Notes under the pieces: generated by a model
Database searches by the model: none
What the model was told of the DNA's origin: nothing
Seen by the model: the letters and a program-made list of their open reading frames with translations, nothing else
Made by a program: the position numbers and the translations under genes
Part shown: positions 11,860-22,301 of the stretch, one piece after another
How positions within the stretch are numbered: position 1 is the first letter of the stretch
How the letters are laid out: every line of letters begins with the position of its first letter
NCBI GenBank assembly: GCA_029961685.1
Contig: JARWKL010000006.1
Span: forward strand, 3,100,001 to 3,164,000
Direction of reading: 5' to 3'
Length of the DNA: 64,000 nt
From: Aristolochia californica
Lineage: Eukaryota > Streptophyta > Magnoliopsida > Piperales > Aristolochiaceae

Positions 11860-12616
11860 ACAAATGCAGGATCTTACCTTCACTGGATGCAAGTGACTCC
11901 AGCCCATTGATGCCGATCATTTCTCATGGGTCATACAAAATTCTTTCATTTCATTCCTCACTGATGGCAAACATCAATGGGAGCCTTTCAATGTAACAAA
12001 TGCTTGGAGGACGTAGCACTAATTGTAGAGAGCAGTTATATAGATTGGTTCAGGATGAGAAACAATGTTTTGTTAGAAAAGAAAAGAAAAGAAAAAGAAA
12101 AAGAAATAGTGCAGATTTTGGCTTTTTTGGGGGGAGGTTTCACTTTTGTTAAGAGTTCATGAAAATGAAAGCTCTTCATAAGATTTAATTTTTCTTTATC
12201 TTTACCAATTACTTTTTCTTTTATCCCTTCAGATGAATGAGAACAGTTTCGTCACTTGAATGATAACAGTTACCGATCTTCAGTTGAAAGAATCTGTAAC
12301 TTTACCTGAAATTTTTTATAGCGAAGTGTTATATAGAGGAGGCTCTTTTCAATGAGCCTTTGTGGATTTGATCTTTTCTCTGTTCTCACAGTTGCTGAAT
12401 GTCAAAAAATGCATGATAAGGACGTCTAGGATTGAGGAAAGAATGAAAACTAGCAACTAAACAATTGCCTGAAATATAGTTTTCGGCAAAGCTTCTTCAC
12501 TGAACAATGCTCAAGTTAACTGAGACACAATAACTGAAACTCACAGAAGCATGAACAGCTAATTTTGGAGCAGCAGGAAATTTTGGAGGCACATTACCTC
12601 AATCTACTTCCTCCCT
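11860..12616. other. Convergent 3' intergenic region (PP2C / PPR)
   Basis: Holds the 3' UTRs of the PP2C gene (+) and PPR gene (-). No separate gene is supported; the small frame at 11977 has A-rich low-complexity sequence. Confidence 0.5.
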
Positions 12617-14722
12617 TCATACAACTGAACCTCCCGATTGCACCCAAGAGAGCACATCTTCTTGTCTAGCTATGAAACAACCAGGCTCTTTTTCGTTTTT
12701 CTGAAATGGTGCAGCCAGATTCTTCAGATGTGCAGCAAAAGCATTTCCTAGCCCCTGTGAGTGTTTATGAGTCCCAGCCCCTGTGTAGATAAAAAATAAT
12801 GGGGGTAACTCTTCTTTCCGATCAACTGCCTTTGAGAGAGTCCTCATCCACTCCTGGAAAGCAGTGAAAGCAGCACCCATGGAGAGTGACCTAAGATTCA
12901 AAGACCACTTCGTAGCATTCTTACAGTGCAAACCAGGGTATAGCCCGTAAACAGTCCCTAGATAAAGCAATTCATGAGCCCTCTCAGGCAAATTTTGTTT
13001 CTGACAAATATCAATCAAACAATTACAGAAAGGCCGTCGGACTTCTACTACAGCTGAGTTCAGTATCTTTCTAAACTGCTCTTTAACCAAATCAAAACTA
13101 ACATCCTCTCTTCCAATCAGTCTGACAAAATTGACCAATGCAGGATTGGCCTTCTCAAGGCAATCAAGAACCTTTTCCATTTCTTCAGCCTCTTCACAGT
13201 AAGTTACACAGGAAAGCAAACACCCACAAAGTCGATCATCGACTTCAATTCCTTTCTTAATTACAATACCAAATACCCTTACAACTTCATCAATCCTTTT
13301 TCCTCTCCCCAGGCACTGAATCAGACAAGTTGAAGTCATTACATTAAGATGGACTTCACACTCCAGCATTTCAACGAAAAGCTCCATTGCTTTATCAACA
13401 TTCCCACCACTTGCATATGTGTTCATCATTGCAGTGTAACTCCAACTGTCAGGCTGACAGATCTCTGACCTCTTCATCTCCCCAAAAAGCCTCTCTGCCT
13501 CTTCTTCCAAACCAAGATCAGCACACATACTTAACAGAGTATTGTACAGTATGAAATCCATTGGCCACTTATTCGACTGCATCCGTTCCCACAGAGACAA
13601 TGCATCCCTACCCCACCTTGCCTTACCATAAATCTTGATCAGTGCAGTAAGAGTCTTCTCATTAGGTGTAACACCCGCTGCAACCATTTCTTCAAAGAGG
13701 CTCCTGGCTAAACCGGGTTTACCAGCCTTTCCCATTGCTTCCAGCAAAGTGTTGTACACTACCAAATTGGGCTGCACACCTACAGCTTTCATCTCTTGCA
13801 GAACGTACTGGATCCCATCGTAATCCCCTGCCTCACCAAACATCTTGCCCAACACAGAAAATGCAACAGCATCTGGAGTCCAACCACTCGCCCTTGCTCT
13901 TTCATACAAGCTTATAACCTCCTCCACCTTACCCAATTTGGAATATACATCCAGCACAACAGAGTAAGTCACCTCATCAGGCATTAAGCCTGTTTTGTAC
14001 ATGCTCTCAAACCACTCAAGAGCTTTGTCAAAGAGATTACACCTCTTGGCACAAGTGATAATAGTAGAATAAGTGATGTTATCAAGTGGAATACCTTTCT
14101 CCATCATCTCGTTTGCTAACTCTTCAATCAGTTGAAATTGCCTCCCCTGTCTTAAAGACTTCATTAAGACATTGTAAAATATTGTTTCCAAGGGAAAGAG
14201 ATTCTTGGTCTTCAGCCACTTGAAAAACAAACAGGCTTTTTGCCACGCTTTCAGGGAATTGAGGATGAGCAAGGCGTCATCTCTTGTAGGAGAAGGTTCC
14301 GACTCATCCAGAGCGGCAAAAAAGGCGGACTCCGAGAGGTCAGCATTGCTAAGCTTCTGGGCAAAGTGTTTAAGGTTTCTGAGGTCCGGATTATAGGAAT
14401 AGGGACTCTTTATGTGTCGACGGAGTGAGAGAACAGAGTGTTTGGGCCTGGAGGGGTTGACCCATGTGGATTTGGGTTTGGAACGAAGAGGGGGAGGCGG
14501 CTTTTTGGTGGTGTTGGATAGGAGAGTGAGAGACAGAGGCTGGAGTTGATCGGAGAGAGAAGGATTTAAAGAGTTCTGTAGGGGGTAGCGGGATGAGGAC
14601 TCGGTGGAACTACACCGGATTGTGAATCTGGTGGCGGAGGCTCTGTTCCGCGAAGACACACGAGAGGTTTTAGAGTAGGATGAAGTGAGCTTAGGGTCTA
14701 GTGGCGGGGAGATGGTGGCCAT
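12617..14722 (-). CDS. SOT1: Chloroplast PPR-SMR protein, SOT1-like
   Basis: One uninterrupted frame of 701 residues. I chose the Met at 14722 (MATISPPLDPKL) rather than one 13 codons upstream, because it begins a Ser/Thr-rich, acid-poor leader typical of a chloroplast transit peptide. From about residue 175 to 500 there are tandem 35-residue PPR motifs, with repeats such as ITYSTIITCAKRCNLFDKAL, VTYSVVLDVYSKLGKVEEV and VVYNTLLEAMGKAGKPGLAR. The last ~110 residues form an SMR domain: WSLNLRSLSMGAAFTAFQEW and then TGAGTHKHSQGLGNAF, close to the family TGxGxHS loop. Arabidopsis SOT1 (At5g46580, recalled) and maize PPR53 protect and process the 23S-4.5S chloroplast rRNA precursor; the SMR domain acts as an endonuclease. 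This function is inferred from family resemblance. No introns or frame damage. Confidence 0.88.
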   Translation of the reverse strand: MATISPPLDPKLTSSYSKTSRVSSRNRASATRFTIRCSSTESSSRYPLQNSLNPSLSDQLQPLSLTLLSNTTKKPPPPLRSKPKSTWVNPSRPKHSVLSLRRHIKSPYSYNPDLRNLKHFAQKLSNADLSESAFFAALDESEPSPTRDDALLILNSLKAWQKACLFFKWLKTKNLFPLETIFYNVLMKSLRQGRQFQLIEELANEMMEKGIPLDNITYSTIITCAKRCNLFDKALEWFESMYKTGLMPDEVTYSVVLDVYSKLGKVEEVISLYERARASGWTPDAVAFSVLGKMFGEAGDYDGIQYVLQEMKAVGVQPNLVVYNTLLEAMGKAGKPGLARSLFEEMVAAGVTPNEKTLTALIKIYGKARWGRDALSLWERMQSNKWPMDFILYNTLLSMCADLGLEEEAERLFGEMKRSEICQPDSWSYTAMMNTYASGGNVDKAMELFVEMLECEVHLNVMTSTCLIQCLGRGKRIDEVVRVFGIVIKKGIEVDDRLCGCLLSCVTYCEEAEEMEKVLDCLEKANPALVNFVRLIGREDVSFDLVKEQFRKILNSAVVEVRRPFCNCLIDICQKQNLPERAHELLYLGTVYGLYPGLHCKNATKWSLNLRSLSMGAAFTAFQEWMRTLSKAVDRKEELPPLFFIYTGAGTHKHSQGLGNAFAAHLKNLAAPFQKNEKEPGCFIARQEDVLSWVQSGGSVV

Positions 14723-15045
14723 CTCTGATATCTGTGCAGAGAGGAAGAAATGTACCATCAAAGAGGCTTCTGTTTAGGATTTGAACGTTCCATTTCAGCT
14801 CGTCGGCTGATTTAAACGTTGGAACAGTAAGATATTTGTTCTCACAGAGACTGTGAGGGCTACAGCACGCTCAACGACCCCCGAAGTGAAGATAAGATTT
14901 TCAGTTCAGGAATGGTATCTTTCGGCTTTCCATCATTGTACCGGTTCGTTACGTTCTGGATCGGCGGTACGGTCCGCGTGTCGGATTTCCGTTATAGTGA
15001 CTAATCATACAAGGGAGTTCCGATTGGGAAACAAAACAGAAGAAA
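14723..15045 (-). promoter_or_regulatory. Upstream region of the PPR gene
   Basis: About 320 bases separate the PPR start from the hAT element border, so the promoter is short or extends into transposon sequence. No clear TATA box was seen. The + frame at 14853-15056 is unsupported. Confidence 0.4.
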
Positions 15046-17166
15046 AAGGGTTGTGACTCCTCGGTTCGACTCGTTATATATCGAGCTCGAGCCGAACTTG
15101 AACTCAGAAATGGACTCGTTTAGGTTAACGAGCCAAGCTCGAGCAGAGCCAGGTTCAGCTCATCGGCTCGCGAGCTGACTCGTTAATCTCTCTCCCGAAA
15201 ACTTTTTTTCGGCCTCTTTCCCGCCCTCGCTGTCTTCTCTCCCGAATTTTTTTTTTCGGTCTTTCTCTCGCCCTCGCTCTCTTCGTCTCCTCCTTCCCTT
15301 CTCTCTTCTTCCTCCGAAATTCCCTCTCACGGTCTCCATCTCCCTTCTCCCTCTCGCCGCCGGTGCCCCTTTCGTCGCCGCCGGTCCTAATCCTTCCCCC
15401 CGCTCATCGCCTTCTTTGCCTCTCATCGTTGTCGCCGTCGACTCCGGTAGCGTCACCCTCTCCCATCGTCGTCACCCCCCTACCACCGCTTGCCGCTGTC
15501 GTCAAATCAGCCGGCCATCGCTCTCGCCGGAACAGGAACCCCCGGATACCTAAAGTTCAGAGACCTAAGTTGAGGGAGGGGGGGGGGGTCCCCCCTCAAC
15601 ACTCCGTCCTGCACGGCGTGTGAACTCGCACGTGTGGTTTTTATAAAAAAAAAAAAAAAAAAAAAACTTGCAAATCTTATTCTCAGCCTGTTTTTCCTTT
15701 GGAAGTAAAAATATAGTGTGTTAAAGTTAGCATTTGATCAAATTTTCCAGTTTATTTTTTTATTTTTTTATTTTTTATAATTAATCATATACACAGTTAA
15801 TTGGCTCACGTAATTATTGTATTAATATATAATAAATTGCAATCATTAAAGAATAAAATATCTAATTTATTTAATTAATATATTAATTTGTTTTAATTAT
15901 ACATTAAATTACTTATTTGTGTTGTAATCATGTTTGTTTTACCTAATTTGGGGTTTAAATATGATGTTTTAATTAAGTATACTATTATAAGTTACTCATT
16001 TTCTTGTTTTTTATATTTTTCTTATTTTGGGGCACTAACACTAGAAACTATTTTCCAATGTATATGAACTCGTCCACACTAACACCAAGTTTGAAATTGA
16101 ATTTCATGTAGAAGAATTAAATGAATTTGAAGCAAGAGATGAAGATAAACTTCAAATTTTAAGTTTGTTGACTAACCCCCCTTATAATTCTCATATCCAC
16201 AGTAGCTTCAGAATCATTATTTAGTGCTGGTGGTAGAGTAATAGACTCGTATCGTTCTTCCTTGGTACCAAATACATTTCAAACTTTGATGGTTGGGTTC
16301 GAACTCTTTACGGTATAAAGAAAAATCAAAAGGTGAATTTCTTTGATTAATTATTTATTACGATATTTTTTAGTTTTATTAATTAAAATTTGTTTTATGA
16401 TTACAGCCTGAGAAGAAGAGTGTAGAGATAATGCTACCACCTACATGATTTTTCATGTTTTTCTCATTATGGTAATTTTAATATTTTTAACGACATTAAG
16501 TAACTACTAGTGGAAGAGTATTTTTTTATCTGACAATAACTAATTTTATTCTTTTGTTTTTGTCATAGGTGGAGACTTTGCTCAAACAAAGACGTATATT
16601 ATTTTCTAGCATAAAGAGAAATAACTATAGTTTTTAAATTTATAATAGATTTATAGTTTTTATTTGGGTGATTGTAAATTGATAGTGATATTTCATTTAA
16701 TTTTGTTGTGTTTGATTATAGTATGGAATTTATTTATAATATTATGCAGTGTATGGAGTGTTTAGACTATTTTATGGAATGTATAAACAATTTATTGGAG
16801 TGTTTATGGAATGTATAAACAATTTTATAGAGTATTTATGTATGTTGATTATGCCCAATTTTAAATAGAGGTCATGTCGAATTTTATACAGGTATTATAT
16901 ATATATAGATTATGCTTAATTTTAAGTAGAAGTTATGCCCAATCTTATACATGTATTATATATATAGGTTATACCCAATTTTATGTAAAATGTATGTATA
17001 ATTTTATATATATTTTATTTGGTATATATTTTTTGAAAAGTTTTAAATGTATGTTGAGGCTCGAGTTCGGCTCGAAGCTCGACTCGAACTCGGTGGGCTC
17101 GAGTTCGATAACAATTTTAGGCTCGAGATGAGGCTCGGCTCGAAGCTCAGCTCGATGTCACCCCTG
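15046..17166. mobile_element. Degenerate hAT-family DNA transposon
   Basis: The right end is CACCCCTG, the complement of a CAGGGGTG-type hAT terminus. The left end AAGGGTTGTGAC (15046) is a decayed match. Both subterminal regions are packed with repeats of GAGCTCGAGCC/GGCTCGAGTTCG (15070-15180 and 17055-17155), a usual hAT pattern. A coding relic on the + strand at about 16200-16295 reads VASES.FSAGGRVIDSYRSS and LVPNTFQTLM, the conserved C-terminal dimerisation region of hAT transposases. The rest of the transposase is lost. 15180-15500 is a pyrimidine-rich leader. I found no clear 8-bp target duplication, so the borders are approximate. Confidence 0.82.
16203..16297 (+). pseudogene. hAT transposase dimerisation-domain relic
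   Basis: This is the only recognisable coding part of the hAT element. The frame reads VASES, then FSAGGRVIDSYRSSLVPNTF, then QTLM, matching the hAT C-terminal signature. The frame is lost upstream, where NPPYNSHIHS should be in continuity but is in another phase. Confidence 0.85.
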
Positions 17167-18404
17167 CTCATATCCTAAAAAATAAGTGGGCTAAGTTGGG
17201 TTGACCCGACCCGAGTTAACCTGGACCTGCTTGACTCTGTGCGAGTTGGTTCAAGTTAACTCGGAATTCTAGCGCGGAAGCAGTAAGCTCAGGTCTCTGG
17301 TTTTGTACGGCTCAAATTGGATCGGACCGGCCTCGCTCAGAACCAGCGAGCCGATTAAATGTTTCCTAACTCAGGGAAACATTTAATTCTTCAACAGTAT
17401 CTTCTCCACGGCACCGCACAGAACCCAGAGTGTAATCGGCAGCGGGAACAGAGAACAACAAAAATCCAGTAACAGTCTCTTCTTCCCCAAAGAGCGCTGG
17501 TTTCCGAACAGCACGACGACGAACCAGTAAGATCAAACTCCTATTGTCGACACCTCAGAAGAGATTCAAAAACACTGGAAGTGTCGTCTTCTTCTACAAA
17601 GGCAATGGGACTGTGATTCTCGGCAAAGATAGCTCAGTAACGATCCAGTAGAGGCAAAAATAAGGCAGTGAACGAACAGTTGTTCCAACCACAGCCTGCT
17701 GTCGTCGTCCCCGCTTCCGAACAGAGCGGGACAGCGATGAACCACAGCAGAACGTAATCTCAACAGAAACAGAACGGTAGGTGGCAGTTAGCTTGAGGGA
17801 TCAGTGGTCGTCATCTTCGACCTCCACAAGCAGAAACAAAGTTGTCGATGAAGAGATACAGTGTCGTCTTCTTCATCCCCAATGGGGCCGAACAGGTCGG
17901 GACAACAACTTCCCGAAACGGCAACCACGGTTGGAAACTTTTCGAGAGAAACTTGACATAATGGAATGGAATGGCAGAGGAGTTTTTCGGAAACCAGCAG
18001 CAAAATCAAGATCAAGATCAAAATTCCGAATGCCAAACGAAGCAGAGAACCGACGGCTCCTTCTTCCCCACGGTGCCGAACAGCTCGGGATAGAGCGATA
18101 ATAGAGTTATCTTCCGGATTAACAACAACACAAAACCTTCCAAGCCAGAGACTGCTGAGTTCTCGAGTCTCTGTAATTGGCAAACCAGTAACAAGCAACG
18201 ATGAACCAATATTAACGCTGAATTGTTTTCTGGATTCTAACTCGTGCCACAGCTTCCAAATCATGTGATAAAGATTCCGACTCGTGTCGTGCCACCTCAC
18301 ATGATCATGGTGGGTCCATATCTTATGGGATTAGGCCAATCTTTCAACACTCTTGGATATGTGGGTCTTCCTTGCTGGTGTGAGCTTAGGCCCATCTTCT
18401 AACA
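17167..18404 (-). repeat. LTR-like sequence with irregular internal repeats
   Basis: On the minus strand the right border reads TGTTAGAAGATGGGCC (from 18404), a common LTR start. The core CCGAACAG..CGGG and an adjacent CTTCTTCCCC string recur at about 17503, 17717, 17888 and 18076 (spacings 214, 171, 188). No coding domain was seen, and no second LTR copy is in the window. It could be a solo LTR or a non-autonomous element. The frame at 17788-18300 contains these repeats and has no known domain. Confidence 0.4.
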
Positions 18405-19060
18405 TGTCTAAATGAAATAAAATTAATTAATAAACCATGTAGGAGAGTATAGTCTATCACAATTCAGGGGATTGAAATAAATTCAATTTTTCTAGGCATG
18501 ATTATAATTGTCACTTATAAACACTATGTTTTAATTATTTATATTATCCACATATTAGTTACATGCAATTTAGGTATCAATAGCTAGCAATTCTATATTT
18601 AACTTTGAGCAAAAGAATCAAAATAAGTACTTGTGTAATAATTTTTTAGTAATTAAATAAGAATATTAAAGAATAAAATAAAAAATAAATAACTAAAAAA
18701 AAAGGAGGCAGACCATACATCAAGATGTAGAATTTCACTTTCCTCATTTGATGATGAAAAAATAAGATAATTTACTTTCTCTAAGGGAAGTGAATTCCAC
18801 CCGAATATATCGTGTCCAGTCATCAAAATTAGATTAATTTATCTGGGTATTTAACTTTTCAATCTATCTTTCCAAGTGGAGGGTCCTACTATTTATTTTT
18901 AATTTTTTTTACCTATTATTTTAAAATATCCCATGAAATCCTGACTTTTTTGGAAAGGAAATAAGGGACCCCACTAGTTAATTTTCCAAGGATAATGACA
19001 TTTTTTTACTCCCTTAATTAATCATACCTAGATTCAAAGAACACAAGACAACATTATTAC
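18405..19060. other. AT-rich intergenic, no feature seen
   Basis: No coding frame, repeat pair or regulatory motif that I could support. Confidence 0.5.
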
Positions 19061-20650
19061 AAATGTGACCTCAATTAGGATTTGTCACTTCCAATTGAAT
19101 TCCCCTTTTAACCCAACCTTTGTCCACCCTATCCTACGGAGAGAGAGAGAGAGAGACGCCGTCGTGGTGGGTTGCCGGCTACGGGTGGCCCTACATGACG
19201 CCAAGGGACTCCGGCGACGGAGACATGGTCCTGACAAACAAACAAGACGGACCCACTCGTGGATTTTCGTTCCAAATTGGAAAGCTTTGCTTGCACTATC
19301 AAGATGCAGAGTATAGGCCGCGGAATGTGAGAGACTAAAGATTCAAATCTGGAAATTTCTGGTTCCTGTTGATTAGTTTTGATTAGTGGGAGAAACAGTA
19401 TGCCGACGGAAGAAAGAGTATCATGATCTGGTTTTCCTGAACTCGGATTGCAAAACCAGATGCTTGAGATGACAGGAAAATGCTCTCTTGGGAGCTTCCA
19501 GTCAACTGGTTCGACTGGGTGAAAATGGAGCTTCCATTGATAAAGAACTCGAGAACTGTACAGGGTTGCCCGCCCTTTGGCTTTAGGACTTGGACCACCT
19601 GCATCATGGGAGATAATACTCTCTCTATTGTTACCAAATGTGAACACAATCCCAGAATTGAAAAAGTTGATCTTCGTTCCACACAACCAGAAATTTCCAT
19701 TCAAATACTCCTCGACACCGTTTCTGTTTTTTAATACAGCACCGTGCATCAGGTCTTGAATCTCAGAGCTCAGACTGTCTTCAGTCTCCCCTACCCATGT
19801 TACGTCACAAAAATTTCTTTGAATCAAACTGACGACTTTTTACCGCTTTCCTACTGAACTCATCTTCTCATCTCTTCTTTTAAGGCTACGCTGTCTGCTT
19901 GTCTGTAGAAACCTTGTTCGTCACTGCAACTGTACTCGTCTCCACTGGAAAGTTCCGCGTAGAAGACGAGTCATTTGAACACTTTTTCCGAAGCCGTCAT
20001 GGTTAAATCTTAAACTAATGATCCCAAAAGATCCTTCTAATCCGCTTATCAGTTATCTTCCCCTCCCCCCCTTTTTTTCTGACGTAAAGAAGCCCGCTCC
20101 AGGACGGCTTTCAGACAACGACATCCATTTCACGTCAGAAAGGAAACGGAAACACAGAACAGGAAGAAAGGTTTCTGATTCACTAACGCTAAAGACACCA
20201 GACCTAGTACATGAGTACGCCTTGACTACCTACGTATCCACAAGCTTATATAGTAGATGCATCCATGGCGTGTTGCACGAATGTGACTGTGGAATGAAGT
20301 TGGAAGATGGAGGAAATTATGGGTGTGGGAGACAACAGATTGCAGCTTCCACTGATCATTGGAGGGGTCTCTGAGTGGAAAACGAAAATGGTCCCAAAAT
20401 AATGTAAACCGTGAGCTTGATGAAGTGAGAGGGAAAAGGAAGAAAAGTGCCAAAAAGAACCGGAGAGAGGAAAGAGGGATAACATCGATGATAATATTGA
20501 CAGGCACCATGGACAAAGGAGCCGAAAGGATGAGGCCACCAGCGACAAAGATAAGGGTCTCCAAATCCCTCAGAAAACACCTTCCTGTTTCCTTCTTATT
20601 ATAGAAATTCACGCCCTTCTGGACCTTCTTTTCCTTAGATTCACTTCACA
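19061..20650. other. Unresolved region with a 232-codon minus frame
   Basis: The minus frame 19129-19827 (232 codons) has no domain I recognise, and other phases of the same DNA are open as well. A GA run at about 19138-19157 encodes its Arg/Leu/Ser tail, which suggests chance. Further frames at 20018-20374 (+) and 20226-20612 (-) overlap each other. The GC content is higher than the flanks, so a decayed gene or element is possible. I do not call a gene. Confidence 0.3.
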
Positions 20651-21640
20651 GTTCATACTCACAGTCTCTCCCAGAAAATTTTGAACTGCCATTTTTTTTT
20701 TTCCTTTGATATGTCACTTCCTTTCTCAGTACCAAATGGAGTTGCTTTCAAGATTTGCTTGCTGCACTCTGAATAGGAGTTCATTAATGGCGTCTTAAGA
20801 TTAAGATTTGTTGAAACTGGAAGCTGTTCTATACTATGTTAAGTGAAATATATAATGTGAAAGGCCTTTAATTACTTATCTATAGAACTCTGTGATTCAA
20901 ATTTCTCATCTACATTTATTTATTTACTAACTAATTTATTTTAAAAATTATTATCTACTTAAGTAAATGAGAAATATTAGTGATTTACTTGCTCTTTAAG
21001 GTGTGTTCTTCGATACCAATTAGGGAAAAGTCGAGCAAAGCGATAGAATAATTTATTAAATACGATTAACGCCTCTACCTTTTGACCCAGATACACCTCA
21101 ATGTCGAATAAAAATCCTTCACCAAATGTGAGATATATATTTTAAATTAATAAAAATAAGTAAATTTTTATTTAAAAAAATATGACTTGTATTTTTAAAT
21201 TTTTTGTCCAATAACTACTTTACTAAAGTATAAAATTATTTATAAAATCATATTATAGACATCATATTCTAACACCCACAATTGAATTTTTTTATTATTT
21301 TGAGAAAAATAAGTAAATAAAAAATCTTGAATTTTTTTATTTAAAAAAAAAAACTATGGAAAGAAATGGAGGTAGTGGCATAAGCTGTTATTATGAGGAT
21401 TGTCAAGGGTATAAAATAACTTCTTGATTTGTCCTACTCAAGATGACGTGGACGATACTTGGGCCGATGAAGGGAGAGTAAGAAAGGCAGGAGACCCCAC
21501 TAACAGTCAATTAATTATTTGGCGGGAAATCTACACTCGAGTGTGAAACGGCCAAAAATCGGGGGTCCCACGCGTTTGAAAGTTTGGATCGATCCACATA
21601 GTCATCTCTACCTTTCGGTGTTTGTAGTGGCTTCACTGCA
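20651..21640. other. Intergenic, distal NAC upstream region
   Basis: AT-rich to about 21350, then less so. An ACGTGG core (about 21447) lies in the 200 bases upstream of the NAC TATA box and could be an ABRE-like site. No gene was seen. Confidence 0.4.
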
Positions 21641-21645
21641 AATCC

Positions 21646-21655
21646 CTATATAAAG
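21646..21655 (+). promoter_or_regulatory. TATA box of the NAC gene
   Basis: CTATATAAAG lies about 575 bases upstream of the NAC start codon, with a C-rich pyrimidine region just after it. This predicts a transcription start near 21680 and a 5' leader of about 550 bases. Confidence 0.6.
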
Positions 21656-22040
21656 CCACCTATCTCCTGCCCGATTCTACTCCACTCTCTTCGTCTCGCA
21701 CTTGTGTAATAACACATATCTTTTTTCCTATTCACACGTTCAAGTTTCAGATTTTTAACCACTCTTGAACCGGCTACTGGGTACTTTTAATTAATTCTTT
21801 TTTTTTTTTTTTGGAAGAATAGAGCATTGTTGTTTCCGGTTTAGTGTAGATTGAGAAGTTTTTTTTTCCTGGGTGTTTGCAGGAGTTTTAGTTCAGGACC
21901 TCTGGTTGTCCATATTTAGTGTATTTCTGTTTTGATGGTGTTTATTGGATTTGGGTTGGTGGAGCCTCCCGTTTGTTAGTGTTTGATTCGGGAAAGAATG
22001 ATTCTGTTGTTCAACGGCTGCATTCTCTGGAAGTTTTGTT

Positions 22041-22301
22041 ATGTTTTCGAGAAAGTTTGCATTGCTAAAAGCTTTTATTTTTGGATTTTCCAAATTGTCA
22101 ATAGGTACAGCTTTGGCACTTAGTTGCGTATTAGCTGTTCGTGTTTTGGTCTTTTCCAGATTTGTTCTTACTCTATTGCAGAAGTTGCATTTTTCAATTT
22201 GGACTATAGTTTTAGAAGTGGAGTACTCATGGCTGGAACGTCTCTTCCTCCTGGGTTTCGGTTTCATCCTACAGATGAGGAATTGGTGGGTTACTACTTG
22301 A
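22041..22301 (+). other. Upstream ORF overlapping the NAC start
   Basis: An 86-codon frame begins in the long NAC 5' leader and ends 70 bases past the NAC ATG, in a different phase. Such an overlapping uORF would reduce initiation at the main start if the leader is not spliced out. The frame is hydrophobic and probably incidental. A possible leader intron ending at the TTTGCAG near 21885 would not remove it. Confidence 0.3.

Noticed and set aside
14723..14761. Upstream Met giving a 714-residue PPR protein
   Set aside because: The extra 13 residues do not improve the transit peptide, and MATISPP is the more typical start.
17788..18300. 170-codon minus frame as a gene
   Set aside because: It covers the repeated LTR-like motifs and shows no domain.
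20018..20612. Overlapping + and - frames of 118 and 128 codons
   Set aside because: They lie opposite each other and neither shows a family signature.
22124..22228. In-frame upstream extension of the NAC protein by 35 residues
   Set aside because: The extra residues match no NAC N-terminus; NAC proteins begin just before [13 protein letters not shown].
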